A stretch of DNA of 64,000 nt from Bacteroidetes bacterium 43-93 (GCA_001897855.1 MKUO01000001.1:372001-436000), one strand, 5' to 3'; positions 1-7,945 are shown, numbered from the stretch's first letter. Numbers and translations: made by a program. The notes: generated by a model not told the origin, from the sequence alone.

Positions 1-663
1 AAGGTAACAACAAAGGAATTCATAGCAACAGCCGCTAATTCTGGATACTTTAATAAGCCCGAAATTACAAGCCGTACATACGGGTTTACAAGACTTGGAA
101 GAATATTTGAATCTGCCGTTTTGGAGTCAATGGGTGAAAGTAAATATTCTGGTGCCGGCTTTAGAGGCAGTACCGGAGTTGTAAAACCTGATTTAGTTGG
201 TTCATCCATCGTAAATGTTCACAATGACCCTTTCAAGCCTACAGATATTGATAGATATGAATTTAAGAACGCTTCATTTATTGATGCAAAATTTAAATCA
301 ACGGTTGGAAGCAGTGATGATTGGAATCCAGATCAGATGAGAAATATGGTTGATGCTTTGGCAAATATGCGGGGAGGCTTTAAGAATGGGAAATGGGATG
401 CCTCCTTAAAAGCAACTGATTTTGGGGCTGCGTCAATCACTATTGTTTCCCCTTCCAACACGGAAATTGATCCTGGATTTTTGGATTATGCAACATCAAA
501 GAATGTTGTTATTTATCAACGAACAGTCCAACAGGATGAGGATAACCCTAATCGTATAAGGGTTGGTGCTGGAGGATCACAAATTAATGGCGCTGTTAAG
601 TCTGGTGTCAGCCTTCCTAAAGCACCCGGACAATCGACTGTTGTTGACTATAATGTTAGGTAA
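1..663 (+). CDS. C-terminal part of a probable polymorphic toxin, PD-(D/E)XK nuclease-like (5' end outside window)
   Basis: The frame is open from base 1 with no start, so this is the 3' end (about 220 residues) of a longer protein. The visible part has the layout of a PD-(D/E)XK nuclease: a Glu-containing helix (GRIFESAVLE), then VVKPDLV, then a strand ending FIDAKFK, which would supply the D...D-x-K metal and catalytic residues. Such domains are common as C-terminal toxins of Rhs or other polymorphic toxins. The stop overlaps the ATG of a downstream lipoprotein (TAATG), the arrangement expected of a toxin-immunity pair. The toxin reading is inferred from motif layout and context, because no delivery domain (Rhs repeats, T6SS or T9SS signal) is visible here. 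Confidence 0.55.
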   Translation, partial: KVTTKEFIATAANSGYFNKPEITSRTYGFTRLGRIFESAVLESMGESKYSGAGFRGSTGVVKPDLVGSSIVNVHNDPFKPTDIDRYEFKNASFIDAKFKSTVGSSDDWNPDQMRNMVDALANMRGGFKNGKWDASLKATDFGAASITIVSPSNTEIDPGFLDYATSKNVVIYQRTVQQDEDNPNRIRVGAGGSQINGAVKSGVSLPKAPGQSTVVDYNVR

Positions 664-1502
664 TGAAAGTCAAAGAAATAATAATAATCTTCGCATTCGG
701 AAGTATCCTGTTCTCCTGCACTAATAATGCGGATAAAAATCAGCATGCACCGAATCTCAGAAAAAACACTTCAATCGGAATGGATAAAACACGTAAAAGG
801 TTTACACGACTTGACAATGGCGAAATTATAAGATACCAACAAATAGCAAAAGATAGTGCCAATAGTATTGTTCAAAACCAGAAAGTCACAGCAATTGAAA
901 GCAGCGATAAAAATGACAGCTTATATAAACTGGATGATGGGAGAATACTATTAATGCAAAATTATGGTGGTTGTTATTTGTACAGGAATATTGGCGATAT
1001 CAATCTGCTCAAAAAAAGCACAGAGGATTTTTATAATAAATTAGCTCAAAACCCTGATGCTGAAAATCATCTCTTGAGCGGGATATTCCAATACACCGAT
1101 AATTTTCCAACGTATGCACCAAAACTTTCTAAATCCCTTCTTGCAGATTTTGGAGTAAGGTCACAAACAGTAGATATAAATGCCTTAAAAGATATTGACA
1201 ATAAAATTCTTTCAACTGAAGACCCTGTTGAAATATATAGGCAACATTTTGCAGCAATAATAGCTATAGTTGGCGAAGCCTTAGTAGAAAAGCACCATGC
1301 GCAATGGTGTATGCAAAGATCGAAGAAGGGAGATGTTTGGGAACCCTATCTACAAATTGGAGAAAGAAAGGTCGAATTTTTCAATTGGCTTTACGAAGAC
1401 ATATTTATCAACCAGGACCCCGAAAAACCTCTTCTATTTGAGAGTTACCAGACAATTGAGGACTGGCTCAATTATAAGTCTGGAAAGGATATTTTCTTGT
1501 AA
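663..1502 (+). CDS. Predicted lipoprotein, candidate immunity protein for the upstream toxin
   Basis: 279 aa. The N-terminus is a lipoprotein signal (hydrophobic stretch, then LFSC with Cys about residue 19), so the protein should be a periplasmic or outer-membrane lipoprotein. The rest is mixed alpha/beta, rich in charged and aromatic residues, and ends in a Trp/Tyr-rich segment (WLYEDIFIN, IEDWLNY). I recognise no named domain. Its start overlaps the preceding stop by one base, implying translational coupling. An immunity role is inferred from that position only. Base composition is AT-rich like the toxin and poorer in G+C than the genes after 4855. Confidence 0.6.
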   Translation: MKVKEIIIIFAFGSILFSCTNNADKNQHAPNLRKNTSIGMDKTRKRFTRLDNGEIIRYQQIAKDSANSIVQNQKVTAIESSDKNDSLYKLDDGRILLMQNYGGCYLYRNIGDINLLKKSTEDFYNKLAQNPDAENHLLSGIFQYTDNFPTYAPKLSKSLLADFGVRSQTVDINALKDIDNKILSTEDPVEIYRQHFAAIIAIVGEALVEKHHAQWCMQRSKKGDVWEPYLQIGERKVEFFNWLYEDIFINQDPEKPLLFESYQTIEDWLNYKSGKDIFL

Positions 1503-1508
1503 TCTCTT

Positions 1509-1516
1509 TATATTTG
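1509..1516 (+). promoter_or_regulatory. -7 box of the HU promoter (TATATTTG)
   Basis: TATATTTG matches the Bacteroidota -7 consensus TAnnTTTG exactly and lies 33 bases before the HU start codon. No clear -33 TTTG is present at the usual spacing. Confidence 0.5.
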
Positions 1517-1548
1517 AAGAATTATTTTCTAACCCATTTTTTTTAAGT

Positions 1549-1842
1549 ATGAACAAGGCAGAATTGATAGATCAATTAGCAAAAGACGCTGGTCTTACCA
1601 AAGTACAAGCTGGCGAAGCACTAAATTCTTTTACGAATACAATTACCGGCGCTTTGAAGAAAGGAGATTCGGTAACACTTGTAGGTTTCGGCACTTTTTC
1701 CGTTTCTCAACGTGCCGCCCGTAATGGCCGTAATCCGCAAACAGGGGAAACGATTAAGATCAAAGCAACAAAAGTTCCGAAATTTAAAGCAGGGAAAGAG
1801 CTTAGCACCCAGGTAGCTAACGCAAAGCCCCCGAAAAAATGA
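1549..1842 (+). CDS. hup: DNA-binding protein HU
   Basis: 97 aa, the usual HU length. It starts MNKAELIDQLAKDAGL and carries the family signature GFGTF followed by RAARNGRNPQTGE, the beta-arm that inserts in the DNA minor groove. The tail is basic (NAKPPKK). The ATG at 1549 is chosen because the HU fold begins exactly there and a TAnnTTTG box sits 33 bases upstream. A longer frame opening at 1297 overlaps the previous gene and adds no HU sequence. HU is a histone-like nucleoid protein and acts as a homodimer or heterodimer. Monocistronic, followed by a hairpin. Confidence 0.95.
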   Translation: MNKAELIDQLAKDAGLTKVQAGEALNSFTNTITGALKKGDSVTLVGFGTFSVSQRAARNGRNPQTGETIKIKATKVPKFKAGKELSTQVANAKPPKK

Positions 1843-1863
1843 CCATACAAATAACTGAAAGAA

Positions 1864-1886
1864 AAGGCCGCTCAATGAGTGGCCTT
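1864..1886. terminator. Hairpin terminator between convergent HU and DUF1877 genes
   Basis: AAGGCCGCTC and GAGTGGCCTT form a stem with a short loop, followed on the + strand by a T-rich tract (cgtctttga). It lies between two converging genes. Confidence 0.6.
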
Positions 1887-1907
1887 CGTCTTTGATATAG
1901 TTACACT

Positions 1908-2444
1908 TCAGGAAACAACAGAGACGATACTATCACCTGTCTGAACAGCAGTTGCAAAGAGATTCTTTATCAGTTCAAAATCTGTAAGCAGATGTTGTTT
2001 GTTGAAAGACTTATCCGGCGCATTGTCGTTGTGCCAAATGGAAGGATATATTTCTTCCTGGTTTAGCTCATCTGCATTGTACCGCTCCGCTACATCAGCA
2101 GGCGTAATTTTGTCTAACAGGGAGTATATTAATCCTACCCTTTGTTGGGATATATAGGGTATAGACTTGCCCGATTCCAGCAGTTCAAAGATGCGCGCAT
2201 AATCATCGTCATCCAGAGGTTCGCCCAATGTTGCATCAGGGCTAAAGATTTCGCGGATTAATTGCTGGTCGTCGGTCGGCAGACCCTTTGACAACAAGTA
2301 TTCCAAAGCTAAAAATGAGCCTTGAACCTCTATATTGTTTTTCGCTACAGCCGCGATGTTAGCCCAGCCAACCTTTTCAGGGGATGCAATAAAATCCTGG
2401 ATGTCATTTTCTGAAATGCTTAATAAGGTTGCGTTTTGCGACAT
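1908..2444 (-). CDS. DUF1877 (YfbM-like) family protein
   Basis: 178 aa from the ATG at 2444; a longer open frame to 2555 overlaps the small membrane gene upstream and is not needed. Family hallmarks are YISQQRVGLIYSLLDKI, then RYNADEL, then EEIYPSIWHND, ending with an LKxLF...AxxxGDSI segment. DUF1877 proteins are small cytoplasmic alpha/beta proteins of unknown function, found singly or as members of immunity-type families. It lies near the toxin/lipoprotein pair, but on the other strand and beyond HU. Probably cotranscribed with the 44-aa membrane protein 31 bases upstream. Confidence 0.75.
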   Translation of the reverse strand: MSQNATLLSISENDIQDFIASPEKVGWANIAAVAKNNIEVQGSFLALEYLLSKGLPTDDQQLIREIFSPDATLGEPLDDDDYARIFELLESGKSIPYISQQRVGLIYSLLDKITPADVAERYNADELNQEEIYPSIWHNDNAPDKSFNKQHLLTDFELIKNLFATAVQTGDSIVSVVS

Positions 2445-2475
2445 TAGTGTAGCTTTATAGTCGATGAATTTACAG

Positions 2476-2610
2476 CTATTTTTGTTTAGTCTTTGACTGC
2501 CCGTACCACTGCCCGGCTTTAAACACAAAAAACATGAATAGAAGGGCAATACCAATCAAACCGAGCCATTCCTCGCCACTTGGCATAGATAATAGAAGGG
2601 GTGTTTTCAT
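2476..2610 (-). CDS. 44-aa single-span membrane protein
   Basis: ATG at 2610, stop at 2476. The protein has one hydrophobic segment (about residues 15-32, WLGLIGIALLFMFFVFKAG) followed by a basic tail (QSKTKQK), so it is expected in the inner membrane with the tail inside. It is tightly placed between the DUF1877 gene and an upstream palindrome (2661-2672). No family recognised. Support is a clean start and stop, a sensible topology and the gap it fills, so it remains tentative. Confidence 0.5.
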   Translation of the reverse strand: MKTPLLLSMPSGEEWLGLIGIALLFMFFVFKAGQWYGQSKTKQK

Positions 2611-2660
2611 AAGTTCTTTATTTAGGTGGTGATAATACAATTATCTATCCATAGGGATAA

Positions 2661-2672
2661 GGGATAAATCCC
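2661..2672. promoter_or_regulatory. GGGATAAATCCC palindrome, operator-like (site 1)
   Basis: A 12-bp palindrome (GGGAT-AA-ATCCC) followed by CCTCATCTT, which matches the longer repeat at 14280 and 15150. It is preceded by a second half-like GGGATAA at 2654. It lies 50 bases upstream of the small membrane gene start at 2610. The -7 box at the expected distance (about 2634, TATTATCA on the minus strand) is poor. Confidence 0.45.
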
Positions 2673-2673
2673 C

Positions 2674-2973
2674 TCATCTTACGAGGCATATGGTAATAAT
2701 GTAGTGAACAAGCTGCCGCTCCAGTTTCGCCGGTGGTATATCTCCGGTAATACGTCGCCAGCTACCGGAGCCATCCGGTTCAAAATCTATAGTCCACTCC
2801 CTTTCTTTATTAGGCAGCTCGGCCTCCACCCGGTATATGATGCTACCGTCCGTATTCCGTACTTCGTAAAAATCACAGAGGAAATAATCTTGGGTATCTT
2901 GTATATAGATACCCTTAAAGTGTTTGTATCGCACAATAGGCGGTAGGCTTATGCCGTCTTCTTGGTTGCTCAT
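2674..2973 (-). CDS. Hypothetical protein, 99 aa
   Basis: Starts MSNQEDGISLPPIVRYKHF. It is a soluble, beta-rich small protein with paired Tyr/Phe strands (YIQDTQDYFLCDFYEVRN, IIYRVEAELPNKEREW). No signal peptide, membrane span or known domain. Upstream (3044-3066) is an 8-bp-arm inverted repeat that may control it. Function unknown. Confidence 0.6.
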   Translation of the reverse strand: MSNQEDGISLPPIVRYKHFKGIYIQDTQDYFLCDFYEVRNTDGSIIYRVEAELPNKEREWTIDFEPDGSGSWRRITGDIPPAKLERQLVHYIITICLVR

Positions 2974-3043
2974 AGATTAAACGGTTAGATAGGGGGCTTA
3001 CTATTCTCTTGTTTCGCTGAAACAGGCAAACAATAAGGCTTAC

Positions 3044-3066
3044 GATAATCGAATGCAGCGATTATC
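3044..3066. repeat. Inverted repeat GATAATCG / CGATTATC upstream of the 99-aa gene
   Basis: Perfect 8-bp arms (3044-3051 and 3059-3066) around a 7-base spacer, centred about 82 bases before the start at 2973. It has the size of a dimeric repressor site. No T-tract follows, so it is not an obvious terminator. The rest of 2974-3218 holds only this and the terminator below. Confidence 0.5.
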
Positions 3067-3164
3067 AGGTGTTTAGTTTCAGGGTGCAAATTATATATAA
3101 TGCAATTTGCGACAATGTGGTATTTTACCCTCAAAATGAATATGAGATTCTTTTATGACAAAAG

Positions 3165-3200
3165 ACAATGGGCTGCAATCAAATGATTGCAGCCCATTGT
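3165..3200 (-). terminator. Strong hairpin terminator
   Basis: A 17-bp perfect stem (3165-3181 with 3184-3200) with a 2-base loop. On the minus strand it is followed by CTTTTGTCATAAAAG. It lies 19 bases after the stop of the leftward gene at 3219. Confidence 0.8.
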
Positions 3201-3218
3201 TATGAAATGATGTTACGG

Positions 3219-3773
3219 TTATATATCAGGTAGATTGTTGTATGTACCGGAAAACATCTTCCTGATCGCGGCTTCTTTGGTAGCCAGATCGTTGCCAGAC
3301 TTTCTGTTGATGAGCAGGTAGCCGCTTACTTCCGGGTACTCATAATGCTCAAAGGTTACTTTTCCAAACTTTATTTTGATGATTTCTTTATAGACCCTGA
3401 ACCGTTGTGTATTGATGTACGATTCTACTTTGCCCGAAGCCTTATCAATAGTACGTGCGCCCACAAAGCCAAAGGATGCCGTAGGATGCTTCTCCAACAG
3501 GAGCGGTATAGCTTCCGCGCAGGTAATCAGAATATTGCCGATGTCACCTTTATTGATGATCTTGGAGTATTTGTACTCACTATGCCGGTCTTTTTTGCAA
3601 TAGAATTTTACGGCAAACACATCTTCTGCGTGGTAATCAGCCCTTAGTACATAGTGATAGCCAGTTATAGGCGAATGAAATTTGTACACATAAGTAAACT
3701 CATGTGCAGTTCCGTCTTTACAGCCTTCTTTTTGGATAAAATGCAGGTCGTAACCTGGGTAGTCAAAGGTCAA
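3219..3773 (-). CDS. Hypothetical protein, 184 aa
   Basis: Soluble alpha/beta protein with many aromatic residues and no signal peptide or membrane span. A central segment (SFGFVGARTIDKASGK, then YINTQRFRVYKEI) is followed by a Tyr/Glu-rich strand (FEHYEYPEVSGYLLIN). I do not recognise the family. Its ATG overlaps the stop of the 54-aa gene upstream by four bases (ATGA), so the two form a coupled pair ending at the strong terminator at 3165-3200. Confidence 0.6.
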   Translation of the reverse strand: MTFDYPGYDLHFIQKEGCKDGTAHEFTYVYKFHSPITGYHYVLRADYHAEDVFAVKFYCKKDRHSEYKYSKIINKGDIGNILITCAEAIPLLLEKHPTASFGFVGARTIDKASGKVESYINTQRFRVYKEIIKIKFGKVTFEHYEYPEVSGYLLINRKSGNDLATKEAAIRKMFSGTYNNLPDI

Positions 3774-3934
3774 GGAACAAGTATCTTGGCAGATTTCGCT
3801 TTGGAATCTTTGGTGATAACAACAACCCGCCCTTTAACGTTGAGGCCGGATAGCTTTACCGGCTTCACGTCTTTCAGAGGTGTCCAGTTTAGCCTGTCAC
3901 CCTTTGCCGCTACTCTTTTTCTTTGGGTTTTCAT
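3770..3934 (-). CDS. Small basic protein, 54 aa
   Basis: The ATG at 3934 gives MKTQRKRVAAKGDRLNWTPL and so on, a Lys/Arg/Val-rich peptide with two short predicted strands (VKLSGLNVKGRVVVIT). A longer in-frame start at 3970 only adds a poly-Phe stretch encoded by an A-rich leader and is less likely. Coupled to the 184-aa gene. Could be a small antitoxin-like or nucleic-acid-binding partner, but the sequence does not prove either. Confidence 0.5.
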   Translation of the reverse strand: MKTQRKRVAAKGDRLNWTPLKDVKPVKLSGLNVKGRVVVITKDSKAKSAKILVP

Positions 3935-3988
3935 GAATACGAAATTAAGAAAAATAAAAAAAAACACCAAATACTCCTGGCGTCAGGG

Positions 3989-4429
3989 CTATTTCTTATT
4001 TACCTCTTTCATATAATCGCCCAACATACCCATTAATTGACTAATCTGTGCTTGTTGGTTCTTTATTATCTCTTTTTGTTCAGCAATCACATCTTTAAGC
4101 GTACTTATCTCCCTTTCATTTGCAGCAACTACTTTGTTTTCATTTCCAGATGCTTCATAGTTACTCTGGATATATCCTTTTTCAATCAGTTGATTATTAG
4201 AAAAAGTAATTATTGGATTGTCCTTAGAAAGAAGATCAGGAAGGCTCACATCAAATATCTCTGCCAGCTTTTCAGCCTGCTCAACAGATAGGTTTGTCTG
4301 GTTCTGTTCATATCGGGAATAAGCTGTCTGGCTGATACCCAACCTGTCAGCAATATCTTGCTGCTTTAAACCGCGAACCTCGCGTAAAATTCTCAACTTA
4401 CTGCCTATTCTTAAATCTGGTGCTGTCAT
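3989..4429 (-). CDS. XRE-family transcriptional regulator with C-terminal coiled coil
   Basis: 146 aa. The N-terminal helix-turn-helix (about residues 8-65) has the Cro/C1 pattern: LRILREVRGLKQQDIADRLG, then SQTAYSRYEQNQTNLS. The C-terminal half (about 95-146) is a Gln/Glu/Lys-rich coiled coil (DVIAEQKEIIKNQQAQISQL), probably for dimerisation. This is a common plan for phage or element repressors. It sits at the left edge of the candidate element, reading away from it. An ACAAC/GTTGT inverted repeat 38 bases upstream could be its own operator. Confidence 0.85.
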   Translation of the reverse strand: MTAPDLRIGSKLRILREVRGLKQQDIADRLGISQTAYSRYEQNQTNLSVEQAEKLAEIFDVSLPDLLSKDNPIITFSNNQLIEKGYIQSNYEASGNENKVVAANEREISTLKDVIAEQKEIIKNQQAQISQLMGMLGDYMKEVNKK

Positions 4430-4466
4430 AACGCTTTGGGATTGATATAACTATGACGAATAAAAT

Positions 4467-4481
4467 ACAACTTTTTGTTGT
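4467..4481. promoter_or_regulatory. ACAAC-N5-GTTGT inverted repeat, candidate XRE operator
   Basis: Perfect 5-bp arms with a 5-base T spacer, located between the XRE start (4429) and its likely -7 box (4534-4527). It is the size of a Cro/C1-type half-site pair. Assignment to this regulator is by position only. Confidence 0.4.
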
Positions 4482-4526
4482 TGGATATTCAGTTTCACTT
4501 GGGGAATTTCGTCCATGCAATATTAG

Positions 4527-4563
4527 CAAAGTTAACATTGTAAGAGATAAAAAAGTAATTTTG
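4527..4563. promoter_or_regulatory. Divergent promoter pair (-7 boxes TAACTTTG leftward, TAATTTTG rightward)
   Basis: The minus strand reads TAACTTTG at 4534-4527, directed at the XRE gene. The plus strand reads TAATTTTG at 4556-4563, directed into the structured palindrome and the SBBP gene. Both match TAnnTTTG exactly. -33 boxes are weak. Confidence 0.5.
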
Positions 4564-4604
4564 CGATTCTTCTAAAATATTCAGAAGCATTCGCTTAGAA
4601 TCTC

Positions 4605-4715
4605 GCTAACAGAAACCTCGGAAATTTCAACAAGCGCGAGTAGATAAGTAGAATGCCCACGTTAAGGCGTGGGCTTCCTTATTGCGCTTGTGGGCCTCCG
4701 AGGGCCTCTGTTAGC
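4605..4715. repeat. 111-nt nested palindrome / structured leader or DNA hairpin
   Basis: Four stacked stems: GCTAACAGA 4605-4613 with TCTGTTAGC 4707-4715 (9 bp); CCTCGGA 4616-4622 with TCCGAGG 4697-4703 (7 bp); ACAAGCGC 4630-4637 with GCGCTTGT 4684-4691 (8 bp); GCCCACG 4655-4661 with CGTGGGC 4668-4674 (7 bp). An extra ATAAG/CTTAT pair (4644-4648 with 4678-4682) lies between the last two. There is no coding frame and no run of T, so it is not a simple terminator. It lies about 40 bases downstream of a rightward -7 box and 140 bases before the SBBP gene. It could be a leader RNA, a small RNA, or a site that works as folded DNA. The remaining part of 4430-4854 shows nothing further except a short CATTC/GAATG palindrome near 4821-4834. 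Confidence 0.7.
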
Positions 4716-4854
4716 TTTAAGTGAAGTTCCACGCTCTTTTATTTCCTTCCAGTTATTAAAAGATCGTCCTTCCTTCTAAAAGGGTTTTGTAGCGCATACT
4801 CCGGCGTGTTTCAGGGTTTCGCATTCTAAAGAATGTATTTGTTAATCCTTTAAT

Positions 4855-7800
4855 ATGATTGTAAGTATGAATGCAAGGCATCTACTCTTTCCCCTTTTGT
4901 TTGGCGGCATTTTGTCCGCAAATACAGCAACCAATGCCCAGGCGGTACAACGGCAGCAACCAGCTCCTCACACCCTGTTTTTTGTAGAGAACAAAGGCCA
5001 GATCACAGACCAGCACAGCCAGCCCCGTACCGATGTGCATTTCCGCTCCGGCGGTAGCGGTGTCAGCCTGTTTGTCGGTAGTGGCAAGCTGCATTACCAA
5101 TGGGCAAAACCTCTTGGTGACGAGCGTACCGCATTGTACCGTATGGACGTTAGCCTGATCGGTGCAGATCCGCAGGCACAATTTGTCGCGGAACAAAAGC
5201 AAAGCTATTATGAACGGTATTATACCACTGCTGCAGGGCAGGGCTTAACCGCCCACGCCTTCCAAAAGATCACCTACCGCAATGTGTACCCTAATATTGA
5301 TTGGGTGCTGTATGTGAGGAACAACGCGGTAGAATACGATTTTGTAGTACGTCCGGGCGGCAAGGTATCGGACATTAAGCTGCAATATGGCGGTACTACC
5401 GCACTGGCCATTGATAAAGCCGGAAAACTTACCGCCACTACGCCTATGGGCAGCGTTACCGAAGCTGCGCCCGTCAGCTACCAGGCAGACGGCAAGGCGG
5501 TGGCTTCTTCCTTTGTCCTTCAGGGTAATACCCTCGGTTTTGCGACCGGCGACTATTCCGGTACGCTTGTTATAGACCCTACGCTTAGTTGGGCGACCTA
5601 TTACGGCGATATAGGGGTTGAAGCGATCCGTAACGGTTGCGTCAGTGGCGACAAGTACGGCAACGGCTATTTTGGGGGTAATACCGGCAGTGCCGCCAAC
5701 ATCGCCACTACCGGCAGCTATATGGACACTATAGCAGGCACTACAGATGCTTTTCTGGTCAAATTCAGCAGTAGCGGCACAAGGCTATGGGCTACCTATT
5801 ATGGGGGCGTGGATTATGAATATGTGTACGGCATTACCTGCGATACCTTCGGCAATGCGTACTTGTCGGGCTATACCCAAAGCACTGCCGGTATTGCTAC
5901 TACAGGTAGTTTTCAGACAAGTTTGAATGGCGGTACAGATGCATTCCTCGTCAAATTCGATACGGGCGGGGTACGGCAATGGGCAACTTACTTCGGCGGC
6001 AGCGGTACGGAACAGTGTTTTGGCGTGACCTGCGATAAAGCAAACAATGTATATATCTGCGGTTATACACAAAGCAGCAGTGCTATAGCCAGCAGCGGGG
6101 CGCACCAGACCACCTACGGCGGCGCAAACGATGCCTTTATCGCCAAATTCAGCAGCAGCGGCGTGTTTCGCTGGGCAAGCTATTACGGCGGCTCGCTACT
6201 GGACTATGGCCAATCGGTAGCCTGCGATACCAGCAGGAACGTGTACCTCGCGGGCTATACCCGCAGCACGACCGGCATAGCTACAACCGGGGCTTATCAG
6301 ACAAGCTGGACTGCCTTAGATGATGCGTTCCTTGTCAAATTTGACAGCGCCGGGGTAAGGCAATGGGGAACTTATTATGGCGATGCAAAGCTGGATAGGG
6401 CTTATGGTGTATGCACCGACCCGGAGAACAACGTGTATATCACTGGCAATACGACCAGCATTTCAGGCATTGCTACAACGGGCGCAGCGCAGGACACATT
6501 AGGCGGCGGCCTTGCCCCCGATGCCTTCCTTGCCAAATTCAGCGGCAGCGGGGTAAGGAAATGGGGAACCTATTACGGTGGCGCAGCCATTGATAACGGT
6601 TCGGGGGTATGTGCAGACGGTTACGGACATATTTACCTGACCGGAAGGACGGCCAGCATAACAGGGATAGCCACTACAGGGGCATGGAAAGATACCTTAG
6701 ACGGTACAACAGATGCCATGCTTGCCCGTTTCGATACGGCAGGAGTAAGGCAGTGGGCTACCTATTTCGGGGGCGATGCCGATGAAACGGGTTATGGGGT
6801 GTACTGCAACCAACTGTCACAAGTATTTTTAGGCGGGCAGACATCGAGCAGCATAGGGCTGGCCACTACCGGCGCTTTTCATACCAGCTATGGCGGCAGC
6901 GATGATGGCTTCCTTGCGGTCTTTAACGATTGCGACCTTAACGCACCAGCGGCGATAACAGGCAATGATACCGTTTGCAGGAATGCCAGCTATACCTATT
7001 CCGTACCCGCAGTAACGGGAGCCATTTCCTACACGTGGATCATACCCGCAGGCTGGAGCGGGACAAGCAGCAGCAATACGATCACGGTAACAGCAGGAGC
7101 AAACAGCGATACCCTGCGTGTAACAGCCAATTTTCCATGTGGCACAAGTATAGCAACCATAATGGCTATCACAGTTAGCCCCTTGCCTATAATAACCCCT
7201 TCGGGAGTGGTAAGTATCTGCGCGGGGGACAGCGTTATCTTATCAGCCAGCACAGGTGCGGCGTATCAATGGTATAGGAATGATACGGCAATAGCAGGTG
7301 CGATCAACCCGCTCTATACCGCCCGTATTGCAGGCCGTTACGCTGTGATCGTTACTTCATCGCAGGGCTGCGCCGATACTTCGCTTATTGATACGATCCT
7401 TGTTCACCCCCTGCCTGTCCCGGTCATAGCCGCAAGCGGTACTGTACTTTCTACCGGCACTTATGCTACTTATCAATGGAACCATAACGGCAGCCCTATT
7501 ACCGGCGCAACAGGAGTAAGCTATACTATCCTCATTACTTCCGGCAACTATACCGTTACCGTAACGGATGCCAACGGCTGCGAAGGTACGTCCGCACCCT
7601 TTGACGGGGGAACGGTAGGTATAGATGATCTGAACGGCAAAAGCAATGCGGTACGCATCTATCCCAACCCTGCCACTGACCGGCTCTACATAGATGCGAA
7701 AGAAAAGATAAACGTTACAATCAGCAGCATGGAAGGACGGACAGAAGGTTTTTATACCAACGCAAAGGATATTGACGTAAGCCATTTATCAAATGGCCTG

Positions 7801-7875
7801 TACCTGTTGCGTATTACCGATAAGTCCGGCGCATTGCTACAGACCGAAAAGCTGGTGATCTCCCGCAGCCATTAA
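4855..7875 (+). CDS. Large secreted SBBP-repeat protein with T9SS type A sorting domain
   Basis: 1006 aa; ATG at 4855 (an alternative ATG at 4867 gives a more standard signal peptide). Signal peptide about 1-30, ending NAQA. An N-terminal DUF7948-type domain begins FFVENKGQITD (about 42-230). Seven SBBP repeats follow (about 245-695), each starting W(A/G)(T/S)Y(Y/F)G and carrying ATTG and DAFL(V/A)KF. Two Ig/PKD-like domains (about 700-910) come next, then a T9SS C-terminal sorting domain (about 930-1006, IYPNPATDRLYID). It should be exported by Sec and then by T9SS to the cell surface or medium. The role is probably adhesive or structural. Monocistronic, with a hairpin terminator after it. 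Confidence 0.85.
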   Translation: MIVSMNARHLLFPLLFGGILSANTATNAQAVQRQQPAPHTLFFVENKGQITDQHSQPRTDVHFRSGGSGVSLFVGSGKLHYQWAKPLGDERTALYRMDVSLIGADPQAQFVAEQKQSYYERYYTTAAGQGLTAHAFQKITYRNVYPNIDWVLYVRNNAVEYDFVVRPGGKVSDIKLQYGGTTALAIDKAGKLTATTPMGSVTEAAPVSYQADGKAVASSFVLQGNTLGFATGDYSGTLVIDPTLSWATYYGDIGVEAIRNGCVSGDKYGNGYFGGNTGSAANIATTGSYMDTIAGTTDAFLVKFSSSGTRLWATYYGGVDYEYVYGITCDTFGNAYLSGYTQSTAGIATTGSFQTSLNGGTDAFLVKFDTGGVRQWATYFGGSGTEQCFGVTCDKANNVYICGYTQSSSAIASSGAHQTTYGGANDAFIAKFSSSGVFRWASYYGGSLLDYGQSVACDTSRNVYLAGYTRSTTGIATTGAYQTSWTALDDAFLVKFDSAGVRQWGTYYGDAKLDRAYGVCTDPENNVYITGNTTSISGIATTGAAQDTLGGGLAPDAFLAKFSGSGVRKWGTYYGGAAIDNGSGVCADGYGHIYLTGRTASITGIATTGAWKDTLDGTTDAMLARFDTAGVRQWATYFGGDADETGYGVYCNQLSQVFLGGQTSSSIGLATTGAFHTSYGGSDDGFLAVFNDCDLNAPAAITGNDTVCRNASYTYSVPAVTGAISYTWIIPAGWSGTSSSNTITVTAGANSDTLRVTANFPCGTSIATIMAITVSPLPIITPSGVVSICAGDSVILSASTGAAYQWYRNDTAIAGAINPLYTARIAGRYAVIVTSSQGCADTSLIDTILVHPLPVPVIAASGTVLSTGTYATYQWNHNGSPITGATGVSYTILITSGNYTVTVTDANGCEGTSAPFDGGTVGIDDLNGKSNAVRIYPNPATDRLYIDAKEKINVTISSMEGRTEGFYTNAKDIDVSHLSNGLYLLRITDKSGALLQTEKLVISRSH

Positions 7876-7882
7876 TCCTATC

Positions 7883-7913
7883 AAACCGGCAGGGTGAAAA
7901 CTCCTGCCGGTTT
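7883..7913 (+). terminator. Rho-independent terminator after the SBBP gene
   Basis: AAACCGGCAGG (7883-7893) pairs with CCTGCCGGTTT (7903-7913), followed by tttgttcttctc. Confidence 0.85.
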
Positions 7914-7945
7914 TTGTTCTTCTCAAAATACATAATAGCAAGAAT

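Noticed and set aside
1621-1875. 84-aa frame antisense to HU
   Set aside because: It lies on the reverse of a well-supported gene, is Cys/Phe-rich and has no homology-like features.
4605-4715. Integron attC site
   Set aside because: The outer arms GCTAAC/GTTAGC recall attC R boxes, but GTTAGCT does not fit GTTRRRY, no extra-helical bases or array are seen, and no integron integrase is present. Kept as an unassigned structure.
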